Assembly: GCA_937990185.1 (NCBI GenBank) | Contig: CALKBI010000055.1 | Location: 1-64,000 of the forward strand | DNA from: an uncultured Neomegalonema sp. | Lineage (GTDB): Bacteria; Pseudomonadota; Alphaproteobacteria; Rhodobacterales; Rhodobacteraceae | Direction: 5' to 3' | Length of the DNA: 64,000 nt | Shown: positions 26,749 to 34,387 of the stretch, one piece after another | Layout of the letters: the number at the start of each line of letters is the position of its first letter | Position numbering within the stretch: position 1 is the first letter of the stretch | Translations under genes and position numbers: made by a program | Notes under the pieces: generated by a model | The model's database searches: none | Seen by the model: the letters and a program-made list of their open reading frames with translations, nothing else | Told to the model about the DNA's origin: nothing

Positions 26749-27968
26749 TCCAACAAACTCAAACAATCACTGACCTGAACTCTGCGGGAAAACTTCCGCG
26801 TTGGTTCCATACTGTTTTCAGTACGATCAACTGTCTCGAACGCGGCAGAATTGAAATAACCTTGCCGGACGGTCGAACGTTTATCGCTGAAGGCCAAGAG
26901 GATGGTCCGGTTGGCGTCGTCCATTGCCACAACAATAGAACCTGGGGCCGGACAATTCGTGATGGCGCCGATATCGGATTTGCCGAAGCCTATGTCGATG
27001 GTTGGTGGTCTTCGCCTGACCTTCATGCCGTGCTTGACGTGTCACTTTTGAACAATGAAGAGATGGCGCGTAATTTGACGATGACGCCAGTAGCACGCCT
27101 TGTCGAAGGCCTGCGTCATTTCATGCGGCGCAACACCAAGAAAGGCTCGCGCAAAAACATTCATGCACATTACGATCTCGGCAACGCCTTCTACGAGTTA
27201 TGGCTTGACCGCAGCATGACATATTCCTCCGGCCTCTACACCCGCCCCGGAGATTCATTAGAAATGGCTCAGTATAATAAATACGCTGCGCTGTGCGATA
27301 ATCTCGGGTTGGCACAAGATCAGACCGTACTAGAAATTGGCTGCGGATGGGGCGGCTTCGCAGAATACGCGGCGAAGAATCGGGGCGTCAAAGTCACCGG
27401 CCTCACGATCTCTCAAGAGCAGCATGACTACGCTAAGAAACGTATTTTCGAAGCAGGTCTGAATGAGCGCGTAGACATCGTGATGCGGGACTATCGCGAC
27501 GAACAATCGACATATGATCGGGTTGCATCGATTGAAATGTTCGAGGCCGTAGGTGAGAAATTCTGGCCGGTGTTTTTCAACTCCCTTCGTGATCGTCTTC
27601 ACCCCGATGGTGTTGCCTCTATGCAGGTTATCACGATTGCTGATCGGCTGTTCGAAGGATATCGCGGCAAAGTCGATTTTGTTCAAAAGCACATCTTCCC
27701 CGGTGGCATGTTGCCTTCACAAAGCGCACTAAAAGATCAGACCGCGAAGGCCGGATTAAGCTGGACTGGTTCACAAGAATTTGGCCAGAGTTACTCAACA
27801 ACTCTGCGTAAATGGTCAGAAGACTTTAACGAGCACTGGGATGAAATCGAACCGCTTGGGTTTGATGAGCCATTCCGAAGAAAGTGGAATTTTTATCTCG
27901 CGAGCTGCGCGGCTTGTTTTCTCGCCGGTACGACGGACGTTACGCAGTTGACTCTAAGAAGGGCTTAG
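26745..27968 (+). CDS. cfa: Cyclopropane-fatty-acyl-phospholipid synthase-family methyltransferase
   Basis: SAM-dependent enzyme acting on unsaturated acyl chains of membrane phospholipids. The 407-residue protein has an N-terminal lipid-binding domain (GFAEAYVDGWWSSPDLHAVL) and a C-terminal methyltransferase domain with VLEIGCGWGGFAEYAA as the SAM site near residue 193, YSSGLYTRPGDSLEMAQYNK and RVASIEMFEAVGEKFWP. It ends the tightly overlapping phr-FAD-DUF1365-cfa run. It could make cyclopropane rings or, by analogy with Rhodobacter, methylate a furan fatty acid precursor; the sequence alone does not decide. Confidence 0.92.
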   Translation: MIQQTQTITDLNSAGKLPRWFHTVFSTINCLERGRIEITLPDGRTFIAEGQEDGPVGVVHCHNNRTWGRTIRDGADIGFAEAYVDGWWSSPDLHAVLDVSLLNNEEMARNLTMTPVARLVEGLRHFMRRNTKKGSRKNIHAHYDLGNAFYELWLDRSMTYSSGLYTRPGDSLEMAQYNKYAALCDNLGLAQDQTVLEIGCGWGGFAEYAAKNRGVKVTGLTISQEQHDYAKKRIFEAGLNERVDIVMRDYRDEQSTYDRVASIEMFEAVGEKFWPVFFNSLRDRLHPDGVASMQVITIADRLFEGYRGKVDFVQKHIFPGGMLPSQSALKDQTAKAGLSWTGSQEFGQSYSTTLRKWSEDFNEHWDEIEPLGFDEPFRRKWNFYLASCAACFLAGTTDVTQLTLRRA

Positions 27969-27998
27969 GCAGTTTTGCAGCAAGATATCTATTCTGAT

Positions 27999-28076
27999 TG
28001 TGAAATTTCAAAATGGTTTCAATGAAATAGCTGCGCTCACAATTTGTCACAGGTAAATCACAATTTAATTTTGTGA
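27999..28076. promoter_or_regulatory. Cluster of TTGTGA/TCACAA words, candidate operators
   Basis: TTGTGA occurs at 27999, TCACAA at 28037 and 28058, and TTGTGA at 28071. The last two form an inverted repeat TCACAA-N7-TTGTGA (28058-28076). A second palindrome, GAATTAATTC, overlaps at 28075-28084. The sites lie upstream of the MBL gene and overlap its probable -35 region, as expected for a repressor. The regulator is not identified. Confidence 0.55.
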
Positions 28077-28100
28077 ATTAATTCTTCATTGCTATATAAT
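28071..28100 (+). promoter_or_regulatory. Probable sigma-70-type promoter of the MBL gene
   Basis: TTGTGA at 28071-28076 and a consensus TATAAT at 28095-28100 are separated by 18 bases. The -10 lies about 39 bases before the start codon at 28139. The -35 is the right arm of the dyad above. Confidence 0.6.
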
Positions 28101-28138
28101 TCCGATAGTTCACCGCTGATAATATCGGAAGCACAGCC

Positions 28139-29029
28139 ATGACAATGCCTACCCCAAGCCCGAATATGGCGCAGACGCCGTTGATCGAACCTTTCTTCGA
28201 CAAACAGTCCAATACGATCAGTTATGTGGTGCAAGATCCGGCCAGCAACTCATGTGCGGTGATAGATGCGGTCATGGAGTTTGATTACCCGGCAGGCAGG
28301 CTCACCTATATCGGGGCCGATGCTATTATCAAATTTATCACGGACAACAATCTTAAGTTGGAATGGATCATCGAGAGCCATGTCCATGCAGACCATTTGT
28401 CCGGCGCGCCTTATATCCAAGAGCGGTTAGGCGGCAAAATCGGGATCGGCGAACAGATACAAGAAGTGCAGAAGACTTTCGGTAAGGTCTTTAATGAGGG
28501 CACAGAGTTTGAGCGCGACGGGTCACAGTTTGATGCATTGTTCGAAGATGGCGATACGTATTCCGTAGGCTCTCTTGAGTGTTTTGCAATCCATACGCCC
28601 GGTCACACACCGGCTTGTATGGTGCATATCATGGGTGATGCGGCATTCGCTGGCGATACGCTCTTTATGCCAGATGGCGGCTCAGCAAGGGCAGACTTTC
28701 CCGGCGGCGATGCAGGACAATTATATGACTCGATAGAGCGTGTTCTGAGCCTTCCCGATGATGTGAGGTTGTTTGTCTGTCATGATTACGGTCCGGGTGG
28801 ACGCGCTATCGCCTGGGAGACAACGGTCGGCGAACAAAAAGCACAGAACATCCATATCAGCGGCAATACGAGTCGGGAAGATTTTGTCAAGTTACGCGAA
28901 ACACGCGATGCCCAACTGGCGATGCCGAAACTGATTATTCCGTCGCTTCAAGTGAACATGCGCGCGGGTGATGTTCCCACCGATCCTGACGGAAACATGG
29001 TTCTCAAAGTACCGATTAATCAACTTTGA
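28139..29029 (+). CDS. MBL-fold hydrolase, persulfide dioxygenase-like (ETHE1/Blh type)
   Basis: A 296-residue metallo-beta-lactamase-fold protein. Metal ligands are seen in ESHVHADHLSGAPYI, IHTPGHTPACMVHI, FAGDTLFMPDGGSARADFPG and FVCHDYGPGGR. The second and third motifs are those of ETHE1-type persulfide dioxygenases and of Blh proteins, which oxidise glutathione persulfide to sulfite. No rhodanese domain or sulfide:quinone reductase gene is present nearby. The sulfite reductase cluster lies 5 kb downstream, but without physical linkage. A regulated promoter precedes it. Confidence 0.85.
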   Translation: MTMPTPSPNMAQTPLIEPFFDKQSNTISYVVQDPASNSCAVIDAVMEFDYPAGRLTYIGADAIIKFITDNNLKLEWIIESHVHADHLSGAPYIQERLGGKIGIGEQIQEVQKTFGKVFNEGTEFERDGSQFDALFEDGDTYSVGSLECFAIHTPGHTPACMVHIMGDAAFAGDTLFMPDGGSARADFPGGDAGQLYDSIERVLSLPDDVRLFVCHDYGPGGRAIAWETTVGEQKAQNIHISGNTSREDFVKLRETRDAQLAMPKLIIPSLQVNMRAGDVPTDPDGNMVLKVPINQL

Positions 29030-29048
29030 TCGAAGGGGATAGACGCTT

Positions 29049-29621
29049 TTAGGGGTTAGCGATCAGGGTGACGCTTAATGCGCCGCCCTTTTCCGCTTTA
29101 AGAGCTTTGTTTTTCAGAAACACCTTTACCGCGTCATTTCCTCCAGCCCATGTCGTGACTTTATGCGCGCCTTCTTCGACGTCTTTTGTTTCCGGCGGTT
29201 TGCCTGCCAATTCTTGCATTTCGTCAGCAATCGCTTTGTCTGAGTCCGCATCCACGAGGGTTAAGGTGCATGTCGTAACGCGTGCGTCGGATAGGTTGGG
29301 AAACTCTTCTTTTTGTGCCTTGGTCAGCGGACCTTGAACGAGATTAAGTTTATAAGACTGCTCGTCCAGTTCGACATCCCACCCTTCGGTGATGTCGGCG
29401 TCTGTATCCTCGGCAAAATGAGCCAACGCATCGCCAGCCAATGGAACCCAACCAAGCTGTGTAGCCATATTGCGGATGCCTTGAAGTCTAGGCACTTGTG
29501 AGTAACAGACCCGCACGAAAGTTTGGACGGCGGTGAATTCTTGTGCTGCCGCTTTGCTTGTTGGCAGCATGATTGAGGTGGGAACCAAGGTAAAGGCGGC
29601 AATCGATAGGGAGCGAATCAT
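29049..29621 (-). CDS. Secreted protein of unknown function
   Basis: A 190-residue protein with a signal peptide (IRSLSIAAFTLVPTSIML...AAAQEF). The mature part contains two cysteines (FVRVCYSQVP and RVTTCTLTLVD) that may form a disulfide, and a mainly beta C-terminal half. I do not recognise the family. It begins 2 bases after the stop of the semialdehyde reductase-like gene, so it is in the same transcript as gabD. Confidence 0.7.
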   Translation of the reverse strand: MIRSLSIAAFTLVPTSIMLPTSKAAAQEFTAVQTFVRVCYSQVPRLQGIRNMATQLGWVPLAGDALAHFAEDTDADITEGWDVELDEQSYKLNLVQGPLTKAQKEEFPNLSDARVTTCTLTLVDADSDKAIADEMQELAGKPPETKDVEEGAHKVTTWAGGNDAVKVFLKNKALKAEKGGALSVTLIANP

Positions 29622-29623
29622 AA

Positions 29624-30484
29624 TCAGGCTTTCAAGTGATCTACGAGTTCAGGGATAACCCCATCGGGGCGTGCTGCGGCTGCGGATTCGTAAAGTGCCT
29701 TAACCGCATCTGCGATTGTATGGTCCGCTCCGGCTGCCTTAGCCATCCCGGTATAATAACCGAAGTCTTTGCGCGCGTTGGCAAGAGCGAAACGAAACGA
29801 CGTATCGTCGCCGCTTTCCATGTAGGGGCGCATACGGTCAAGGATAACGCTTTTGCCGCCTCCCGCCGCAAGCACATCCATGAAGGCATTCATCTCAATG
29901 CCAGACCGAGCGGCACAGTTGAACGTCTCTGCCATCACCGCCGCAAATCCGAGTGAGACATAATTGTGCAGCAGCTTAGCCGCATGGCCCGCACCAATAG
30001 GACCGACATGCGTGATGCTCTCACCAAATGCCTGAAGGAGCGGAAGAGTATTTTGAAAGGCCGCTTCATCAGCCCCGACAATCAGGCCAAGCCTGCCCTC
30101 CGCGGCTTCTTTCGGCGTGCGTGTCATAGGGCTGTCAAGGAACACCGCGCCTTTGTCTGACAACTGCGCGGCGATGGCTTTTGAGGTTTCCGGCAGTGAC
30201 GTAGAACAATCTATGACCGTCATGCCTTGCTGGATATGCGGCATTGCCTCGGCCATAATGCCTTCAACTTCGGGTGCGCCGGTGACGCAAAGGATCAGGG
30301 TATCTGATGCTTGGGTCAGCGAAGCAATATCGGCATGACCGATACCGCCCGCATCAATCAGCGAAGCCGTCGCCGCATTGCCCGGACGTTCAAGAAAGCC
30401 AAGCGCATGACCCGCCCGAAGGACACTGGCGGCAATGCCACTGCCCATCATTCCGACGCCGATCATACCAATGCAGTTTGTCAC
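29624..30484 (-). CDS. Beta-hydroxyacid dehydrogenase, YihU-like semialdehyde reductase
   Basis: I place the start at GTG 30484 (VTNCIGMIGVG), six bases after a GGAGG and overlapping the gabD stop as GTGA; the track's ATG at 30502 lies inside gabD. The 286 residues have the Rossmann motif GMIGVGMMGSGIAASVL and catalytic lysine in GHAAKLLHNYVSLG. The substrate loop is DSPMTRTPKEAAEGRLGLIV rather than DAPVSGG. That form resembles sulfolactaldehyde / 4-hydroxybutyrate reductases such as YihU. Coupled to a GabD-like dehydrogenase, it probably acts on the same semialdehyde. Confidence 0.82.
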   Translation of the reverse strand: MTNCIGMIGVGMMGSGIAASVLRAGHALGFLERPGNAATASLIDAGGIGHADIASLTQASDTLILCVTGAPEVEGIMAEAMPHIQQGMTVIDCSTSLPETSKAIAAQLSDKGAVFLDSPMTRTPKEAAEGRLGLIVGADEAAFQNTLPLLQAFGESITHVGPIGAGHAAKLLHNYVSLGFAAVMAETFNCAARSGIEMNAFMDVLAAGGGKSVILDRMRPYMESGDDTSFRFALANARKDFGYYTGMAKAAGADHTIADAVKALYESAAAARPDGVIPELVDHLKA

Positions 30485-31938
30485 TCCACGCCTCCCAAAC
30501 ATACGTATTTAAGTTCCATGTAATCATCGAGGCCGTAATGTGATCCTTCGCGGCCCACGCCGGATTCTTTGACACCGCCGAACGGGGCCACTTCGGTCGA
30601 GATGAGACCGGTGTTTAGGCCAACGATGCCGTATTCTAAGGCTTCCGAGACGCGCCACGAGCGGGCAATATCTTTGGTGTAGTAATAGCAGGCCAGGCCA
30701 AATTCTGTGTCATTAGCCATTTTAATCGCTTGTTTTTCGGTCTTGAACCGGATGAGTGCAGCGAGTGGGCCGAAGGTTTCTTCTTTTGCCACTTTAGACG
30801 ATTGCGGTGCATCGACGATGATTGTTGGTGGGAAGAACGACCCGCCGAGTTTCTTATCGCGTTTACCGCCCAGAACAACTTTGCCGCCCTTTTCTAGCGC
30901 ATCGGCAATATGTTCTTCTACCTTTTCCACGCCCGCCATATCAATCATTGGGCCGATCTGAACACCGGCCTTCATCCCATCGCCCATCGTGAGTTTTTTG
31001 ACGGCAGATTTCAGCTTACGGGCAAAGGCATCATACACTTTGTCATGGACATATATGCGGTTTGCACAGACACAAGTTTGTCCGGCATTGCGGAATTTTG
31101 AAATGATGCAGCCCTCAACTGCTGCGTCGATATCGGCGTCTTCAAACACGATGAAAGGCGCATTGCCGCCAAGCTCCATAGAGACTTTTTTGACTGTCGC
31201 AGCACATTGTTCGAGCAGAACTTTGCCGACTTCCGTAGAGCCGGTGAAGGTGAGCTTTCGCACAATCGGGTTTGATGTCAGTTCTGCGCCGATCACACGG
31301 GCGGAGCCGTTGACGACATTAATCACACCCTTTGGCACACCAGCACGTTCGGCAAGCTCGGCCATTGCAAGAGCCGTAAACGGTGTCGCGGAAGCTGGCT
31401 TGATCACAATCGTACACCCGGCGGCCAAGGCCGCACCGACTTTACGAGCGATCATCGCGCATGGGAAATTCCATGGCGTAATCGCCGCGACCACGCCGAC
31501 CGGCTGCTTCAACACCATGATCCGTTTATCAGCGGAAGTCGCAGGGATGATATCGCCATATGCGCGCTTTGCTTCTTCGGCAAACCATTCAAGGAAGGAT
31601 GCGCCGTATGCGATTTCGCCGATGCCTTCAGCGAGTGGCTTGCCCTGCTCGGTCGTGAGAATTTTACCGAGGTCGTTTTGATGCTCGATACAAAGGTCGA
31701 ACCATCTCCGCAAAATTCCCGCGCGGGTCTTTGCATCTGTGGCGCGCCAAGCCGGAAGTGCAGCATTCGCAGCATCAACCGCCGCCCTACATTCCTCGGT
31801 AGAAATTGACGGCACAGAGCCGATCTTTTTACCCGTCGCAGGGTTCGTTACGATGATCTTCGCACCGTCGGCGGCTTTGGCCCACTCGCCGTTAATGTAG
31901 TTTTCCTGACGAAAGAGCGATTTGTCGCTGATGTTCAC
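30481..31938 (-). CDS. gabD: NAD(P)-dependent succinate-semialdehyde dehydrogenase-like
   Basis: A 485-residue aldehyde dehydrogenase of the GabD group, oxidising succinate semialdehyde (or a related small semialdehyde) to the acid. Landmarks are AAITPWNFPCAMIARKVGAA, VSMELGGNAPFIVFEDADI with the general-base glutamate, catalytic cysteine in FRNAGQTCVCANRIYV, and ETFGPLAALIRF. The 3' end overlaps the YihU-like reductase. No GABA aminotransferase gene is present, so the source of the aldehyde is unknown; sulfolactaldehyde is an alternative because the same enzyme family serves that pathway. Confidence 0.9.
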   Translation of the reverse strand: MNISDKSLFRQENYINGEWAKAADGAKIIVTNPATGKKIGSVPSISTEECRAAVDAANAALPAWRATDAKTRAGILRRWFDLCIEHQNDLGKILTTEQGKPLAEGIGEIAYGASFLEWFAEEAKRAYGDIIPATSADKRIMVLKQPVGVVAAITPWNFPCAMIARKVGAALAAGCTIVIKPASATPFTALAMAELAERAGVPKGVINVVNGSARVIGAELTSNPIVRKLTFTGSTEVGKVLLEQCAATVKKVSMELGGNAPFIVFEDADIDAAVEGCIISKFRNAGQTCVCANRIYVHDKVYDAFARKLKSAVKKLTMGDGMKAGVQIGPMIDMAGVEKVEEHIADALEKGGKVVLGGKRDKKLGGSFFPPTIIVDAPQSSKVAKEETFGPLAALIRFKTEKQAIKMANDTEFGLACYYYTKDIARSWRVSEALEYGIVGLNTGLISTEVAPFGGVKESGVGREGSHYGLDDYMELKYVCLGGVE

Positions 31939-32033
31939 GAGGCTATCTCCGGTAAAAATATTATTTGCCCCCTTTGTACGGGTGCGAGGCGCGCTTGCAA
32001 GAAAGGATGTTAATCTGCGGCCTATTGGTCCGA

Positions 32034-32483
32034 TTAAAGGGGTAGCTCGGTTGTTGTTTTTATTTGTTCCATGCTCATCAATGAGGTGACATTGAAGATA
32101 CTCACATCCGTAATCAAGGCTTGATAGAATGTATCAAAGGCTTTTGCATCGGCGACTTGCACTTTGAGGATGTAATCTATTTCACCTGCGAGCCGATGAG
32201 CGGAAACGATTTCAGGGTGTTTATTCACCGCCGCAACAAATTTCTCCAGCCAATCCTTTTCATGCTGTGACGTCTTAACAAGAACATAGAACGTAGAGCC
32301 GAGTCCGACGGCCTCTGGGTTAACTATGGCAACGGTCTTTTCGATGATCCCTGCTTCGCGCATTTTGCGAATACGGTTCCAAACCGGTGTCTTCGATGAT
32401 CCTACCTTTTTGGCAACATCATCCAGAGCAGCGGTGGCGTCTCGCTGGAGTTCAATTAGGATTTTACGGTCGAGGTCATCCAC
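32034..32483 (-). CDS. Lrp/AsnC-family transcriptional regulator
   Basis: The start is probably the GTG at 32483 (VDDLDRKILIELQRDAT), giving 149 residues, the usual length; GGAAAG lies about 8 bases upstream. The track's ATG adds 17 residues. The HTH is LDDVAKKVGSSKTPVWNRI at residues 18-45. The C-terminal RAM domain follows (RLAGEIDYILKVQVADAKAF). Lrp-type regulators respond to amino acids. It sits 95 bases upstream of gabD on the same strand and is divergent from cysG, so it may control either. Confidence 0.9.
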   Translation of the reverse strand: MDDLDRKILIELQRDATAALDDVAKKVGSSKTPVWNRIRKMREAGIIEKTVAIVNPEAVGLGSTFYVLVKTSQHEKDWLEKFVAAVNKHPEIVSAHRLAGEIDYILKVQVADAKAFDTFYQALITDVSIFNVTSLMSMEQIKTTTELPL

Positions 32484-32631
32484 AAGATTGTCTTTCCGTT
32501 TTAGTGATTGAAGGTAGAATATCGTCCCAATCAAAAGATCACAACAGGATTTAATTCCTTATCGCTTTGATTTGGCTAGGCGTTTGAAGGAAATTATCCT
32601 ACCTAATCGCTTGAATACGTGGAGGACTGGT

Positions 32632-34041
32632 ATGCGTCATTTTCCTATTTTCTGCGACCTTCGCGCCCGGCGGGTGATCGTTTGCGGTGCGACTGAAACC
32701 GCTGTGGCAAAGCTGCGCCTGATCCTGAAGACCGAGGCGCGCGTGACTGTTTTTGGGGATGACCCCCATGAACAAATTGTTCGGTGGGCCGGTGAAGATC
32801 AGCTTACGTTAATTCAACGCCCATTAGAGCGCGGTGATGCGCTGTGTGCAGCGTTAGTCTATGGCGCAACCGAAGATCCCGTGGAAGACGCACGAATTGC
32901 TGAGCTTGGCAGAGCGTGCGGTGCCCTCGTCAATATTGTCGATAACCTTGAAGACAGTGATTTTATCACACCGGCAATCGTTGATCGTGATCCGGTTACT
33001 GTTGCGATCGGAACCGAAGGGGCCGCGCCTGTGCTTGCGCGCCGGATCAAGGCAATGAACGAGGAGAACCTTTCAGGTGATCTCGGGACATTGGCTCGCA
33101 TCGGTCAATCTTTTCGTCATCGCGCCGAAACGTTGCCCATGGGCCGTGTGCGGCGCGCGTTTTGGTCGAGATATTACGATGATGTCGGCCCGCGTGTTCT
33201 TGCCGAACATGGAGAGGTTGCTCTTGTTGGAGCGCTCGAAACTCTGCTTGATGACGCCGTGAATAAATCTTCTGAGCCGGGCCGTGTTGCGCTGATCGGT
33301 GCGGGTCCGGGTGATCCTGAACTGTTGACGCTCAAAGCGCGCCGTATGTTGCATGAAGCTGATGTGGTCATTCATGATCGGCTTGTCGCACCTTCGGTCC
33401 TTGAATTGGCCCGCCGTGAAGCGATTGTCATCGAAGTCGGAAAAACACCGAACGGCGAAAGCTGGAAGCAAGACGACATCAATGCGTTGATGGTCGAGCA
33501 TGCGAGCGGAGGTGCTCATATCGCGCGCTTGAAATCCGGTGATCCGGGCATGTTTGGTCGCCTTGACGAAGAAATGGATGCACTGGACGCCGCGGGTATC
33601 GCGTTTGAGATTATCCCCGGCATCACCTCGGCTATGGCCGCCGCCGCTAGTATCAAAGTGTCTTTGACCCGTCGTGGTCGCAATAAATCTGTGCAGTTCA
33701 TAACCGGACATGACGTGAAAGGTTTTGCTGAACATGATTGGCGCAGCCTGACAATACCGGGGGCGACTGCGGCATTTTACATGGGCGTTCGTGCCGCGCG
33801 ATTTGTGCAAGGGCGAATGCTGATGCATGGCGCGGACCCTGACACGCCTGTCACCGCTGTTGAGAATGCTTCACGCCCAGACCAGAAGATCGTCTCAACG
33901 ACGCTGGAAGCACTGCCCGATACGCTAAAAAGCGCTGGCATAACCGGACCGGCGATTCTTTTCATCGGCCTTTCTCCGCGCGAAGCAATGGATGCCGCCG
34001 AAACCCTATCCGCCCAAACAAACCTGCAGGAAGCGTTATAA
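32632..34041 (+). CDS. cysG: Siroheme synthase CysG (bifunctional)
   Basis: Makes siroheme for the adjacent sulfite/nitrite reductase. Start chosen at ATG 32632 (MRHFPIFCDLRARRV), six bases after GGAGG; the track ORF is longer. The 469 residues have an N-terminal precorrin-2 dehydrogenase/ferrochelatase domain (about 1-210) whose nucleotide loop reads VIVCGATETAVAKLRLIL, slightly off the usual GGGxVA. The C-terminal uroporphyrinogen III methyltransferase domain contains VALIGAGPGDPELLTLKA, VIHDRLV, RLKSGDPGMFGR and EIIPGITSAMAAAAS. It overlaps DUF2849 by one base. Confidence 0.95.
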   Translation: MRHFPIFCDLRARRVIVCGATETAVAKLRLILKTEARVTVFGDDPHEQIVRWAGEDQLTLIQRPLERGDALCAALVYGATEDPVEDARIAELGRACGALVNIVDNLEDSDFITPAIVDRDPVTVAIGTEGAAPVLARRIKAMNEENLSGDLGTLARIGQSFRHRAETLPMGRVRRAFWSRYYDDVGPRVLAEHGEVALVGALETLLDDAVNKSSEPGRVALIGAGPGDPELLTLKARRMLHEADVVIHDRLVAPSVLELARREAIVIEVGKTPNGESWKQDDINALMVEHASGGAHIARLKSGDPGMFGRLDEEMDALDAAGIAFEIIPGITSAMAAAASIKVSLTRRGRNKSVQFITGHDVKGFAEHDWRSLTIPGATAAFYMGVRAARFVQGRMLMHGADPDTPVTAVENASRPDQKIVSTTLEALPDTLKSAGITGPAILFIGLSPREAMDAAETLSAQTNLQEAL

Positions 34042-34385
34042 TGGCCAAGTTATTTAAGCCCAAAATTATCTCAGCAAATGACCTGTTAGCGGGTGATGTT
34101 GTCTACATGAATTCCGGCTATGGCTGGACCCGTAAACTGGCTGAAGCCGCCATCGCGCATGATGAAAACGCCGCCGATGCTTTGCTGGAAAAAGCCGAGC
34201 CTCAGCAAGATAAAGTCGTTGGTCCCTATCTCGCGGATGTTGCGCTGGATGATGACGGGCGCCCCTTCCCAACGCATTTTCGAGAAAAATTCCGCACGCG
34301 CGGCCCCTCGAACCGAGTTGACCTTGGCAAGCAAGCCACCAACCCCGAACGCCGCGAACCGCTCGCCGCTTCAGGAGGTATTTGA
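34041..34385 (+). CDS. DUF2849-family protein
   Basis: A 114-residue cytoplasmic protein. LLAGDVVYMNSGYGWTRKLAEA and VVGPYLADVALDDDGRPFPTHFREKFRTRGPSN, shortened here, are family marks. It is regularly found between siroheme synthase and sulfite reductase genes in alphaproteobacteria, so it probably assists sulfite or nitrite reductase, for example with electron delivery or cofactor loading. That role is inference. It overlaps cysG (TAATG) and is 2 bases from cysI. Confidence 0.85.
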   Translation: MAKLFKPKIISANDLLAGDVVYMNSGYGWTRKLAEAAIAHDENAADALLEKAEPQQDKVVGPYLADVALDDDGRPFPTHFREKFRTRGPSNRVDLGKQATNPERREPLAASGGI

Positions 34386-34387
34386 TT

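Noticed and set aside
30989-31681. 230-residue plus-strand ORF over gabD
   Set aside because: Alanine/serine-rich mirror of a well-supported aldehyde dehydrogenase frame.
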